64,000 nt of DNA from Desmodesmus armatus (taxonomy: Eukaryota; Chlorophyta; Chlorophyceae; Sphaeropleales; Scenedesmaceae): the NCBI GenBank assembly GCA_007449985.2, contig VIIQ02000218.1:104042-168041 (forward strand). Direction: 5' to 3'. The translations under genes and the position numbers were made by a program. Shown here one piece after another: positions 35,322 to 48,900 of this stretch; the stretch's first letter is position 1, and each line of letters begins with the position of its first letter. The notes under the pieces are model-generated. The model had not been told where the DNA came from. It was given only the letters and a program-made list of their open reading frames with translations, and ran no database searches.

Positions 35322-35501
35322 AGACAAGCACAGTCACTGACCAAGTTGGTGCAGGGGATACAACCGGCCACATTGCGACATACAGCCTTGTTGGGCAGCA
35401 TCAACTGTGCTTGTGTTCTTGAAGCATCTTGATTCATTACAGTGTAAGCACGGCCAAGGGCCTGAGTGCCGCTTGACTGCTGTGCTGCACTCCTGCTGTT
35501 G

Positions 35502-35960
35502 TCACTCACCATCACTTGCAGGGGGGCTGGAGGAAGCACCAGGAACACCCCCATCAGCAGCACTGTCTGCTGCTGCTGCTGCTGCTGCTGGTGGAGCTGC
35601 TGCTGGTGGAGCTGCTGCTGGTGAAGCCGCTGCTGCTGCCTGACCCTGCTGCCCCTGGTCCTGCTGCTGCTGCTGCTGGTCAGCAGCACTGCCCATCTCA
35701 GTTCCATGCTGCTGCTGCTGCTGCTGTTGCTGCTGCTGTGGTGCCTCTTCAGCTGCTTGCACAGCAGCTGCACCACCTGCCTGCTGTGCTGCGCCCTCAT
35801 CAATCTTTGCTGCTGCTGGGGCTGCGTCTCCTGCTGCTCTGGGTACTTCCGCTTCTGATCCTGCTTCTGCTGTTGCTGTTGCTGGCTCTGTTGTTGCCGT
35901 CAGGCTTGCTGTTGCTGCCTTGCGCATGAGGGCCAGGTTTGAATCCTTGATTGACTTCAC
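35502..35960 (-). other. Ala/Gln-rich C-terminal extension of RbcX
   Basis: After KSIKDSNLALMRKAATASLT the frame becomes almost entirely Ala, Gln, Glu and Pro with poly-Q runs of 10 and 6. Land-plant RbcX ends soon after the conserved helix. The extension belongs to the gene only if the frame break near 35989 is not real. Confidence 0.5.
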
Positions 35961-36811
35961 CGACAGCCGCTGCAGCTGGTCCCACTCAAGTCAGTGGTGG
36001 CGTATGCTGCACGAACCTCCATCAGCCGAAGGGCTGCACACAGCAGCAGCAGCAGCAGCAGTCGGGAGCAGCAAAGGAGCAGCAACAGCATGCACCTATA
36101 CTTACATTGCCCTGGACAACAACCAACGGGAAGGCCAATCCAAGCTGCACCTGCTGCTGGCTCTCCCGGCCGTGTGTGTGTGTGTGTGTGTATGAGGGGG
36201 AGGTGGGGTAAAACCCACCAAAAGGCTTCTGCAATCCCTGCTGCTGCTTTACACGACCACACCCGCCACTGCTCTTGTCCTTGCGGGCAAGGTGATGCAG
36301 CCATAAGTGCAGGTCTTTCAGGGAACGTTGTGTCAACAACCCTTGTCCCTGAAAGACCCTTACATATGCCTGGACCACCTTGCATGCAGGGACAAGGGCA
36401 TTGGTGGGTGTATTGAGCCATGTGTTCTCAACTTCGCCTTTGCTTTGAACTGCTGACTCTCCTTTTGCAGCATCACCCTTACTCCCCACTCCCCCCCCCC
36501 CCCACTTCCCCCCTACTCCCTCGCTCTCCCCCTCCCTCCCCCGTACCACCAAATCACACCCACCTATGCCTTTGTCCTTGCGCACAAGGTCATCCAGCCA
36601 TGCATGTGGGTCTTTCAGCGATACTTCCTGCAGCTGCCTGCTCAGCACAGCATAGCCCTCCTGGTTGTAGGCAGCAAGGGCGCCACGACCTGAACCCTCC
36701 AGCTGCGCCAACACAATCCTAACGCAGCAGCAGCAGCACACGATACAGTAACAGAGTGACTCCCAGTGGGAAGGGAAGGTGAGGAGCGGTGGAAACGGTG
36801 CATCACAGCAT

Positions 36812-36842
<31 letters not shown>

Positions 36843-37445
36843 GCCCCAAGCCAAGTGCACACTGCTGCAGCAGAGGGCATGGTGAGGCATGACACACCAC
36901 CGTCACTGCACGCGGAAGACATTAACAGAAAAAACAAACCTTGCACCAGCACAATAAGGACTATGCTCATGCTGTATGAGTCCCCCCCCCCCCCCCCCCC
37001 AACCCACATACACACGCCACCAGCAGAGGCAACAGAGCATGTGTCCATCCTCCCTGGCTCATCAACATTTGTGCTTACTTGGCTGCCGTGAATGTGAGGA
37101 GCGTCTCCAAAGCTTGTGAGGCCTTCTTCTCAGGCGAAAGGCCACCAAAGCTGAACAAACAGCAAAGTGCAAGAGCCAGTCAGCAACACAAATTGCGGCC
37201 TTTGGGCAGCCACAGCCATATGTAGTGCAACTTCAAGGTTGAAAGTGTGTTCCCGACCTGATATCTTCGGGAAATGCAGTTGCAGGAGGCCTATCGGGAG
37301 CACAGAAGTGTTACCCTCTCATTCCCACTTACCTATCCGAAGGAACATACATCTTTCCGTCCCTGGCTCTGACACTGTCTGTCCTACGTCTAGCGATGTT
37401 GGAAGGTACCCTTGCTTGACAGCACCACGACGCTGAGTGCAGCAT
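35502..37445 (-). CDS. RBCX: RbcX, Rubisco assembly chaperone (apparent frameshift)
   Basis: Four exons on the minus strand: 37445-37333, 37150-37079, 36718-36564 and from 36033. The start MLHSASWCCQARVPSNIARR looks like a chloroplast transit peptide. Then come MYVPSDSFGGLSPEKKASQA, LLTFTAAKIVLAQLEG and KDKGIALRLMEVRAAYATTD, in the order and spacing of the plant and algal RbcX helices. RbcX dimers bind the C-terminal tail of the Rubisco large subunit and help form RbcL8 cores in the stroma. In exon 4 the expected DFEWDQLQRL requires one more base near 35989; as read, the frame stops at 35957 after 138 residues. Restoring that base would open a frame to 35502 with an unusual Ala/Gln/Glu-rich tail. 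All intron phases agree. The gene is head to head with TOC159. Confidence 0.75.
36263..36410. repeat. Foldback pair of RbcX exon-3 copies in intron 3
   Basis: A decayed copy of the end of exon 3 (parent peptide SLKDPHAWLDDLVRKDKGI) lies at 36263-36326 in the gene's orientation (SLKDLHLWLHHLARKDKSS). A second copy lies at about 36343-36410 in the opposite orientation. The two face each other across about 17 bp. The canonical splice skips both. Confidence 0.75.
36812..36840. repeat. Poly-C tract (29)
   Basis: Uninterrupted C run in RbcX intron 2; another of about 19 lies at 36982-37000. Confidence 0.9.
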
Positions 37446-37704
37446 TGCTGGTGATCGTGGTCTGTTGACCAAAGTGCAACTTCAGCAACAACAAAGAAGC
37501 TCACAACGCTCTATGTAGGCACAGAAGTTGCCCGGCAACGCTTGTTGAGCTTCAGCCTGACCAGAGCAGAAGTAACACTTGCTGGTACTGATCAACTTCA
37601 AGCTTGATGTCCACAACACATCACATTTGCTGTATCATGTACTCCAAATTACGTCGGACCAGAGCACGAAGCATGATCTGACAGCGCCGGCCTGGTATCG
37701 AACG
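37446..37704. promoter_or_regulatory. Shared promoter region between RBCX and TOC159
   Basis: Only 259 bp separate the two divergent start codons, so both 5' UTRs and core promoters must lie here. No clear TATA box is seen. Confidence 0.6.
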
Positions 37705-40618
37705 ATGGCAGACGACAACCTGGGCAGCGACAGGTAGCATTACGTCGGATCTCAGCTGCTGCGATTGTTGTTTTGCAGAAACTAATTTGCAGTGTTGCCC
37801 TGCAGTGAGGAGGTGATGCTGTCAGAAGGCGACCAGTCTGTCGATCTGCTCTCTCAGTCAGCCGAGGAGGTATGTTGTGGGCTTGCAATTGCTTTCGTAA
37901 GACTGTCCAAAACATTCTTCAATGCTCTGTGCTGACTGAGGCTTGCAACAGCAACCCAGCAGCTTTGGCAGCAGCAGCAGCATTCCTGGCATTGCAGGAT
38001 ATGATTGCTGCCCGTTTGCACACAGTGTCTGCCAGCCACACACTCGTGGCTGTCACACTGTACTATTGGCAGCCCTGCACAGCAGTTAGGTCAGACAGAC
38101 AAATGAGCAGCAGCAACAAATGCATCTGTCTCCAGCAGCAGCAATCGCCCAACTGCAACCTTGGTTGCGACCCGCTTGTTCCCACGCACATCATATCCAT
38201 TGACAAGAGCAAATGCTTTGCGTTTCGTCTGTTGTTGCTGCTGCAGGAGTTGGACGCTGGTGTTCACGAGGAGGCAGCAATGGACGTCCCCAGGGCAGCC
38301 GAGGGTGATGATGATGCTGAGTCATTTGCCAGCGAAGCATCAGAGGACATGCAGGAAGGTAAGACAGCAGCTACTGCTGCATGGGTTGGGTGTCAGTGCA
38401 CAATGCCGTTGGTTGGGAGCTGCTCGGGTCGCATATGCAGCCCACCAGCCTGCAGCCAAGCAGCAGGGCTCCTGTTAAGTGGACAGCGCTCTCACCAACC
38501 ACAGCGACATCAGCAGCAGCAGCATCAGGTAGCACAATAGCAAGTGTATCAGCATCAGAGGCAGCAGCAATGATTTGCGGAGGGCAGCTGCTGCAACTTC
38601 ATCGCCTGCTGCATACCAGACGCTCCAGGTGGGCCCACGGCAAACAATGCTCCTGTCACACTAGCTGCAGAGATGCGTTGCGCATTGAGCCCCTTGCACA
38701 GACCCAGCGAAGTTTTTGGCAAAGCAGCCACCAAAGCAGGTGGCATGTAGCATTGGCTGTGCACAGCACCCTTATGCTGGACCGTGTACACTGCTGAACA
38801 CGCAAACGTGTGGCAGCTTCACCTGCTGCCGTCGGGGTGTGAGTCCAACCTTGCCTGTTGGCTCAGCGTTATTGAGTTACGCTTGGCAATGCAGCAGTGG
38901 TCAGCGAGATGATGACTGTTTGGCATAAAAGTGTGTCAAGTCTCTGGTGCTACGCTTGCGCCCAAATGGCCATAGTCCAATGCACCAGCTGCATGGATAG
39001 CCAGACCGAAACACAACACAAATCTGCCTGTGGATAGCATAGCATACTGCATTCTCTCATGCTCCTCCTCTGTTACCCAACCTTGTTGTGTTCAGCCCCT
39101 CACTGCCTTCTGGGCCGCATTACTGTTGGTCCAGGTTTAGTGTACCACTTAACAGTACTCAATCGTTGAGTACTGCACCCATCTTGCTGTATCCCCGCTC
39201 CTTTGCCCTGCCTGTGTCCGCCACCAACAGAGGCCGAGCCAGCAGCAGCAGCAGAAGCACCTGCTGCAGAACCAGCAGCGCCCACACCACCACCACCAGC
39301 AGCAGCAGCAGCAGAGGAGCAGCCGCCTGCTGCCAGCAGCAGTGCAGAGGCGCCACCTCCACAGCAGCAGCAGCAGCAGCAGGAGCAGCAGGAGCAGCAG
39401 CAGCAGCAGCCCCCAAAGCCAGCTGGCCTAGGTTTGGGCGCAGGGTTGGGCGGGCCCAGGGGTCTTGGCGGTTTGGGGCTGAAGCCTCCTGCGCCCAAGG
39501 CAGCAGAACCCCAGCAGCAGCAGCAGCAGCAGCCAGCACCCAAGGGTTTAGGCCTGGGTGGCCTGGGTTTAGGACCCAAGCTACCCGCAAAGCCAGCCGC
39601 CAGCAGCAGCAGCAGCAGCACGACAGCAAACGGCCCTGCTGCCGATGCTGCAGCAGCAGCACAGCCAGCAGCAGCACAGCCGGCAGCGGCAGCAGCAGCA
39701 GCAGCTGACCCCCCAAGCCTGCTGGTGGGGTAGGCCTCCTCCCACCCAAGCCCAAAGCAGCAGCAGCAGCCGGCAGTGGCGGTGACAGCACCAGCAGCAG
39801 CAGCAGCGCCCCCGCGCCAGCACAACAGCAGCAGCATCCAGCCAAGCCCGCGGGGGGACTCGGCAGCTTGCCCGCCCGCACGCCTGCCGGCGGCGTCCCC
39901 GCCCTCGGCCCCCGCCCAGCCGCCGCAGCCGCCGGCGGCGGCGGCCAGGCCGGCGGCGCCCCGGCCGCCTCCGGCGGCTCTGCCTTCCGCCCCAGCTGGG
40001 CCCCCGCCCAGCCGTCGCAGCCGGCGGCGGCGGCGCAGCCGTCGTGCGGGCGCCAGCCGCCGCAGCCGCCGGCGGCTCGGCCGGCGGCGTGGTTGACCCA
40101 GAGGAGGCTAAGGCCATGCAGAAGATGCGTGCCAAGCTGCAGGAGTTGCGCGTGGACTGTCTGCGTGCTGGCATGCGGCTGGGGTATGCTGCTACGAGTG
40201 AGCAGCTGCAGCAGTGGTTGGGTGTGCTGGAGCGGATTGAGAAGGTGAATGCGCCGCCGCTGCGCAGGAGGGTGGATGTCAACAGGCTGGCGCTGGCAGA
40301 GGCAACGGTGAGTGATGGGGCTGGAGGTTTTGGCTGGGGTTGTGTGAGGAGTGTTGACTGACTGGGGTTGTGTTCGGGTAGTCGCACGACTGGGGTTTGT
40401 GACTGGAGTCTGTGACTTTTCTTCAGCACAAAACCACTTGCTTGCTTATTGGTGGAAGTGACACTTGCACAGCAGCAGCAGAGTGACAATGACACCACCA
40501 GGCACGCATGCTGACAGGCGCAATGAGGTACCTCACACCATCTCCCTTGCTGCTTGGTTTGTACATAGTGTAGGGCTGTGGTTACAGCTTTGCGGTTGTA
40601 CCTGCTGACTCTTGTATG

Positions 40619-40657
<39 letters not shown>

Positions 40658-41885
40658 GCTGCCGCTGCTGCCTCTGCCACACACACCCTTCCTTCCAGGA
40701 GCTGAATGGTTCCACCGCTCCTGACAGCCCCCTGGACATCCACATCAAGCTGCTGGTGGTGGGCATGACAGGAACAGGTGCGGGGGGGGGGGGGGTGAGG
40801 GTGGCTGTGAGGGGTTGTGTGATGGGCTACACACAGTTTGAGTGCACTGATGGCACAATGTAATTGTAATGATGTCAGGGTGTGTGGGGCAGGCCCCCTT
40901 CACATGGTTCAAGTGCAGGGTGCTGCACGTTTTCAGGTGAAGTGCAGGGTGCTGCCACATCTCATCAAGAGCTATCTTTTTTTTCCATCAAGCTCTTGAA
41001 GAGCTATCTGTCACTTATGTCATTGTTGGTGTGGCAAGCCGTTGTGCGGTCAGGGTGCTGCGTTCCTAGTCGCGCCTCTGCTGGGCTGGTGCTCACTGCC
41101 CCCTTGTCGCTGCTGCTGCTGCTGTCGTCTGTCCCGCAGGCAAGTCTGAGCTGATCAATGCGCTGCTGGGTCGCCCTGCGCTGCCCACCAACGCCTTCAG
41201 GGAGTCAACACGCCGCATCAAGGTGGTCAAGGGACGCATCGCAGGTGAGAAAGATATAATAAGATAACATAAAGGATAACACAATTAGGAGTGCAGGCAA
41301 ATTGTGTAGGGAGGGTGGGAATGCATGCACGTGCACACGTCGCATGCCGCGTTATAAGTCCAGTACAGCCGAACCCAGCTGGATTGACGTACAACGCGAC
41401 GTGTGACGTTTGCACGCGCATGTACCCTCCTCACCCACCCTCGTTCCCTCACAGTTGGCTTGAGAAGGCCCCCGGGATGGGGGGGGGGGGTCCTAAGCAG
41501 ATGTGTCACACAATCATAGCTAGCTGTGCCATCACCACTCAGGCATATCCTGCGCTTTCCCAAGCAAACTTTGAGGAATCAGGGTTGGGTGGGGGTGTAT
41601 GCACGTGCACACGTCGCACTTCACATTTTCACCAGACAATGTGTTGTGTGACGTGTGCACGTGCATACACCCTCACCGACCGCTCCTTCCTCACAGTTTG
41701 GCCAGGCGGGGGGGGGGGGGGGCATGGTGATTGAAGTGGGCAAGTGGGGAAAGTTCCAGGGAATGTACCGTGCTGCTATATGCTGGCATCGCTTTCACCA
41801 CTGCTGCTGCTGCTGCTGCTGCACCCCAGGCATGGCTGTGACTGCCATCTACACCCCTGGCCTGTATGCCAGCACTAACACAACA

Positions 41886-41954
<69 letters not shown>

Positions 41955-42938
41955 CCCCCCCCCCCCCCAGGCATGGCTGTGACTGCCATTGACACCCCTG
42001 GCCTGCATGCCAGTGCTGATGCTCAGTCTGCCAACAGGTCTCTGCTGAAGGGAATCAAGGCGGCATGGAAGAAGCACAAGCCCAACTTCCTCATCTACGT
42101 GGACAGGTAGGGTCGGGGGAAGGGGGGGCATGTGTGTGTATGTCTGTGTGAGTGGGGGCTGGTGTGGTGGTGGTGGTGGGGGGGGGGGGGTGGACTTTCT
42201 CGTCTGGGTGGACAGGTGGACAAGTGCAGGTCTAGATAAGTGTGTGTGTGTGGGGGGGGGGATTGCATATGGTTGGCAGCTGCTTTTGTCAAACCACATA
42301 ACAGCTCTGTGTGCTGCCTCAACCCCTGCTGCTGCTGCTGCTGCTGTAGGCTGGATGCCACCCGCCCCAGCTTTGGTGAGATGGGTCTGCTGTCCAACCT
42401 GACAGCCACACTGGGCCAGGGCGCGTGGAAGAAGGCCATCGTGGTGCTCACACACGCAAACGCAGGTGGGCTGCCCAAAACCGTTTTGGCACCCGGGGGA
42501 GGGGGGGGGGGGGAAGGGAGGTTTGGGGGGGGGGGGGGGAGAAGGCCAGCGTGGTGCTCACACACGCAAACGCAGGTGGGCTGTGTGTTCAAGGGGGAGG
42601 GGGGGGGGTTGTGTTGGGGGAAGGGGTGTCTTTTAGCGGGTTGGGTGGAAGAGGGTCATCATGGTGCTCACTCGCGCCAATGCCGGTGGGTGCTGACGAT
42701 GAGTGTTCATGTTATGGTCAGGTGTGTATGGGGGGTCCCAGACAAGGGTGTGGCTGTTATCTTTTCTTTGGGGGGGGGGGGTCCAAAGCAGGAGTGCTGC
42801 ACTGATGTAGTACAGCCAGAGTGAAGCAGAGCGCAAGGTTTCCCAAATCACCAGACCTGAGTATCCTGTGTGCAGTCTTTTGAGCAAACTTCACCTGATC
42901 AGCCCGTCATGTGATGATCTTTTTGCATGTTGCTGACT

Positions 42939-42994
<56 letters not shown>

Positions 42995-45900
42995 CTACCC
43001 TGCAGCGCGTGAGAAGCTTGGTCGTGAGTACATGACTGTTGTGAAGCAGCGCAAGAACATTGTGACCAACATCATTCGGCAGGCGGCAGGGGAGATGCAG
43101 CTGCGCATCAACCTGCACAGCGTGGACACACATCCAGAGGTAAGTGTGGGTTTGGGGGCTGCTTGGCTGTGTGCACATGTGTTTTTAGTGTAGAGGTAAG
43201 GTGGTGGTGGGGGGGGGGGGCGAGAGAGGGTCAGAGGCAGGGTGGGGCACAGCGTGGGCCAACACCCAGAGGGGAGGAAAATTTAGAGGGGGGGTGGATT
43301 GCAGCAGGGAGGGCATGGGGCGGGAGGGGGGGCGAGGGACGGAGCATTTTGGGAGACACACCTAAAGTAAAAGACAAGGTTCGTGGTGGTGTGATGATGT
43401 GGGGTGTTTCCTGTCCCAGCTTCAGTTAGGGTGTGGTGGGAGCGGGAAGGAGGAGTGGATGATTGGAGGAGGGGTCCTTTCTGGCAGAGGGTAAGAACGC
43501 ACGGGGTTGCAAGAGATGCAGGCGCACATCCAATGGGCACAGCGCTGATCACAATCACGGTCTGTGTGTTTCCCTCCCCCCCCCTCCCTTCCCCTTCATC
43601 CACAACCTTGCAGACCCCCCGCACCCCCGGTGGTGAGATGTTGGTGTACGCCCAGGTCACCCCCATGGCCCTCACACCCACTCCGTTCCCCCCCCCCCCC
43701 CCCTCCCCTTCGTGGTTACCAACCGGCGCAAAACGCCACCCACTCTCATCGATCTGAACTGACGACTACCACTGCCTGTATTTTGCCCTTTGCTCCCCCC
43801 ACCACCACAACCACCACACCTGCAGACCCCCCGCACCCCCGGATGTGAGATGTTGGTGTATGACCAGGTGATCCCCATGGCCCTCACACCCACACACACC
43901 CCTCTCTCTCCCGTTGTGGGACCATCCATTGGCTGACCTGTCTGCCTCCCCCCTCCCATGCCCCCCCCCCCCTGTGTATGCCACCAGACCCCCCGCACCC
44001 CCGGTGGTGAGATGTTGGTGTACGACCAGGTAACACCCATGGCCCTCACACCCACACCGGTGCCCTGCCCCCCCCCCCCCCCATGTTTGTGGCTTGCAAA
44101 ATGATCGCGCACATTGGCACCCATTCTCTTTGACGTGAACTGACCACAACCACTCGTCTGTTTTGTACCCCCCCCCCCCCCACACACACACCACCCCCAC
44201 AGACCCCCCGCACCCCTGGTGGTGAGATGTTGGTGTACGACCAGGTCACCCCCATGGCCCTCACACCCACTCCGTGCCCTGGCGCCCCGCCCTCCTGCTC
44301 AACATGTTGGGCCTGTACGCCTTTGAGACCGCGTGGAGCTCATTCAGAAGGCACAGCCTAAGCCCAAGGCAGCCGGGGGAGCAAAGCAGCAGGTATGTAT
44401 GTGACAAAAATTCAAGGTTATTTGGCGTGTAGATCGCCCCAAAAAGATTTGGGGCCTTTTGTGCCTTTGAAAGGGGGTGGGAGCTGATGCAGAAGGAACA
44501 GCCTAAGCCCAAGGCAGCAGGGGGAGCAAAGCAGCAGGTATGTATGTGACAAACAATCAGGGGTGCTGAGTTTGTGGATTGGGGAGGGGGGGGGGGGGGG
44601 GGGGCTGTACGCCTTTGAAACCGGGGTGGAGCTCATACAGAAGGCACAGCCAAAGCCCAAGGCAGCAGGGGGAGCAAAGCAGCAGGTACGAGTTGAATGG
44701 GATGCTTGTGGTGACTGTGGGATACAGGAACTGGTAGTGATGGTTGCATATTAGTAGTACCGGTTGTAGTGCTTGGGCTGGATGAGGAGGATGTCAGGGT
44801 TGCGCTTTGTGGGTCTGTACACCTTGAGACTGGCGTGGAGCTCATACAGAAGGCACAGCCAAAGCCCAAGGCAGCAGGTACGATTTGTCAGATTGTTGTA
44901 GTCACTGGGATGGGAGGGATGGATGGAAGAAGGGGATGAAGAAGGGGGGGGGGGGGGGGATGACTGAGTGGTTGCACTTTTCGGGTCTGTACGCCTTCGA
45001 GACGGGGTTGAACTGATTTGAAAGGCACAGCCCAAGCCCAAGGCAGCAGGGGGAGCAAAGCAGCAGGTACGGTTTGATGTCTGTCGAGGATTGTTTGGCT
45101 GCATGCGTCCAGCAAACCGTGGTGATCCGCAGCACTGGCGGCAACCTGAGTGATACAAAGTGTGTGTGTTTGGTTGCACGAGTTGTCGCTGATTCCTGAC
45201 CCCCCCCCCTCTCACTGCCACACATTCACAGGACATGTTCAAGCAGATGATGCGCAGCCGTCTGCCCCCCACCAGCTACTTTGTTGAGCAGTTGGTTGAG
45301 GGTGTGACCAAGCCTGAGGGCTGGGCGGTGCCTGAGGACCCTTTCGGGGCGGAGACGGACGACGAGGAGGCAGAGGAGTTTAAACACATGTGAGGGTTTT
45401 TTGGGGGGGGGGGGGCTGTGTGTCCGAGGATTGGGGGCTGGAACGGATGTGTGTGAGGGGAGGTGTGTTTGTGTGTGTTTTTTTTGGGGGGGGGGGGGGG
45501 GGGGGGGATGGCCAATGGCAGGCAATGCCAGACCAGTACGGGGTGTAATGATTTGGCAGAGGGCTGGGCGGTGCCTGAGGACCCATTCGGGGCAGAGACA
45601 GACGACGAGGAGGCAGAGGAGTTCAAACACATGTGAGTAGTTGGGGGGGGGGGTGCTTTTGGGGGGGGGGGGGGAGTGCTATCTATTTGTGTGTGGTGGA
45701 AGTCGTGAGGCAAGAGGAGGGGGGGGGGGGGGGGGGGCTTGCCAGCAATCAAAACCGGCAGCGCCCCCCTCCCCCCACTGCCTTCCCTGGGCTGGGCGGT
45801 GCCTGAGGGCCATTTGGGGCGGAGACAGACAATGAGGAGGCAGAGGAGTTCAAACACATGTGAGTTGTGCTGCCCCCCCCCCCCCCCCCCCCCCCCGCCT

Positions 45901-48900
45901 CCCAGTGTTATGTAAATCATCATAGAATGTTTTTGTGATCATTGAATATTTTTGTGATCACCATAAGAGTCCCCCCCCCCCCCGTCACTTAGTGGCAAAG
46001 AGCATCAACCTTGCAACAGCTTCTATCTTGAGCGCCTGGCGCCACTGTCTCTCCTCCCATTCAGCATGCAACCTACATGTGTTCACTCACAGCTACTGCA
46101 AGAGCAAGGATAGCTGGAGTGCCAGCAGGACGCGCACACATCTGGTGACACCCCACAGCACAAAGGAACATTCCCTACATCTGGTTGGCCTAAGCAAATG
46201 TGACCTCACTGCCTCGTTCGTCCCTCAGCTATTAAAAGGAACACCAACAGTCCCATTCAAAGTTTGCTGACACCCCCCCCCCTCCCTCATGCCCGCCCCC
46301 CTCCCCGGCTTGTGCCTTAGGGGTCTGTTGGTGTGTGTGTCTCAGGGGCCCCCTACGGTGGCACCGTAGGACGCCAGGTTGTACATGAACTTGTACGAGT
46401 GGTCGGACGGCTTGCACAAGTTCATGTACAACCTGGCGACCTACGGCGAATTTCACGACACACACACCGACAGCATTGTTTGAGGCAATATGTCGCTTCT
46501 GTTCGCTCCCCCATCCCCCCCTCCTGATCCCCCCTTCCCCCCTCTTTTCACACCGCTATAACAAGATCGTGTAAAGCTTGGCAGCAAACGTTCAGCCTCT
46601 TTGTGAACCTGTGTCTGACCCCATACCCCCCCCCCCCAACTACTACAAGATCATGTACAACATGGCGGCCAAGGGTGGCCCGCATACCCATCAATGTTGC
46701 CTGACCCTGTGATACCCACTCCCCCCTGTCCCCGTGCGCTCCCTCCCCTCCTCCCCCCCCCCCCCCCCCCCCCCCCGCGCACACACAGCTACTACAAGGT
46801 CATGTAGAACCTTGCTGCCAAGGGTGAACACCGTACCCATCAATGTTGCCTGCCCCCCCCCCCCCCCCCCGGCGCGTCCCCGCGTCCCCGTCCCCGTCCC
46901 CCCCCCCCGTCCCCGCGCTACAGCTACTGCAAGATTATGTACAACCTTGCCGCCAAGGGCGACCCACATGACATACACCAACAGCATTGTCTGAGCCAAA
47001 AATGCCGCTTTACCTCCCCCCCCCCCCCCCCCCCCGTCCCACACACACCCCCAGCTACTACAAGATCATGTACAACCTTGCTGCCAAGGGTGACCCCCGT
47101 GCCCAGAAGGAGTATGCAGCCTGGCTGCGCAAGCTGGACAAGGCAAAGAGGGCCTACCAGGAGGCCTATGAGAACGAGGAGATTGAGCAGCTGGCAGCAT
47201 ACGGCTACGAGGTACGGTCAAATATCTTTACCTCTGTCACTCATTGGGAGGAGGGCGCGTGGAGCAAGTTTGGCAGCGTGTGTGGTGTTTGGGTGGGTGG
47301 GTGGGGATCTAGAGGGCATACCAAGAGGCTTACAAAAACGAGGAGATAGAACAGCTGGCAGCTTACGGCTACGAGGTACGGCTGTTTCTTCCGTCTTTCA
47401 CTCATTGAGGGGGGGGGGGGGGGGATGTGTCAGTATGGAAGGGGGGAGGTGGGGTGACCCATAGGGCCTACCAGGAGGCTTACGAAAACGAGGAGATAGA
47501 GCAGCTGGCAGCATACGGCTACGAGGTACGGCTGTTTCTTCCCTCCGACCCATTGAGGGGGGGGGGGGAGTGTATCAGTTTCTCACATTCATTGCTTCCT
47601 TCTGTCACTTGTCTTGGGACGAAGGGGGGGGGGCAAGTATGCCAGTGTTTTTGGGTGGTGGTGTGTGTGTGGGGGGGGGGGGGTCAGAGGGCATACCAGG
47701 AGGCCTATGAAAACGAGGAAATAGAACAGCTGGCAGCTTACAGCTATGACGTACGCTCAACTGCGTCTCACTGCTTCTCTGTGTCTGAGTTTGGTTTTAG
47801 TTTATACCGTATGGATGAGTGTACAGATGCCAACTTGGGTTGACACATACTTCTGCACTCTGCAGTTCGATCTTTCATGGTGTGCTGGTTAGCAACAAAC
47901 CAGCACACTATGAAAAATTATATTGCAGAGTGCAGCAGTCTGTATCAACCCAAGTTTGCATCTGTACACTCAAGAACAAATGCACACGCCTTTCCACCTC
48001 TCACCACAACAACCTTGCCACCCTACCCCAACCCCAGCAGGGCTTTGTGACTGAGGCGTTGGACTTGGGTGCGACCCCCCTCTATATCAAGCTAGCATCC
48101 CCCCCCCCCCCCCAATGGTGACAGGATAGAGGCACCCCCCCCCCCCCCCCCCCGCAACTCCCACCCTGACATTGGGCTTGCCTCCTCCTCCCCACCTGGC
48201 CTCCCTGGCTCCCCTTCTCGTTTCTTTCTACTGCATTTTCTATCCCCCCCCCCCCATCCGGTCTTCCACCCACAGGGCTATGTGACTGAGGCGTTGGACC
48301 TGGGCCCAAGCTTCGACCCTGAGGACTCAACAGGTGGGCAGACAGCAGCAGTGGCAGCAGCAGTGACGGTAGCAACAGTGCCAGCTGCAGCGATGGTGGC
48401 AGCATTACCGGCAGCACTAGTTGTAGCAGCGGTGACAGCAGCAATGGTAGCAGCAGCAGTGACGGCAGCTGTCTGTGACGCATATTGCCTTGTTGTGGGT
48501 CAGGCACATGATCACATGATCTGTGCTGGTTGCTCTGGCTGGGGAGGGGCACCCTACCTAGCACGCCACCCATCCTGTTGTCAACAACCCATCGGCATCT
48601 CATACTGACCTTGCTGTGTCTCTGTCTCCCCCCCCCCTCCCCCCCCGACGTGGCTGTAGACCACCGCTACATGTACCCCATCAGTGACACCCAGATTGCC
48701 ATCATGCCTACGCTGGACTACTACGGCTACGAACACGAGGACGCCATCACAGGTAGGGGGGCTATTCGAAAGAAAAGGGGGCAGAGGAGGATGTGGCTAT
48801 CTGGGTAGTGAGAGGGCCGTCGTGATGGTGGGTGGAAGGTGGGTCCACTGAGCTTTCAGAAGGACGCAATCGCAGGTGCGGCCACTAGCTCAAGCCCCCC

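Noticed and set aside
39100..39881. Minus-strand Cys/Gly- and Leu-rich frames over the TOC159 A-domain
   Set aside because: They are shadows of CAG/GCA repeats in the coding exon.
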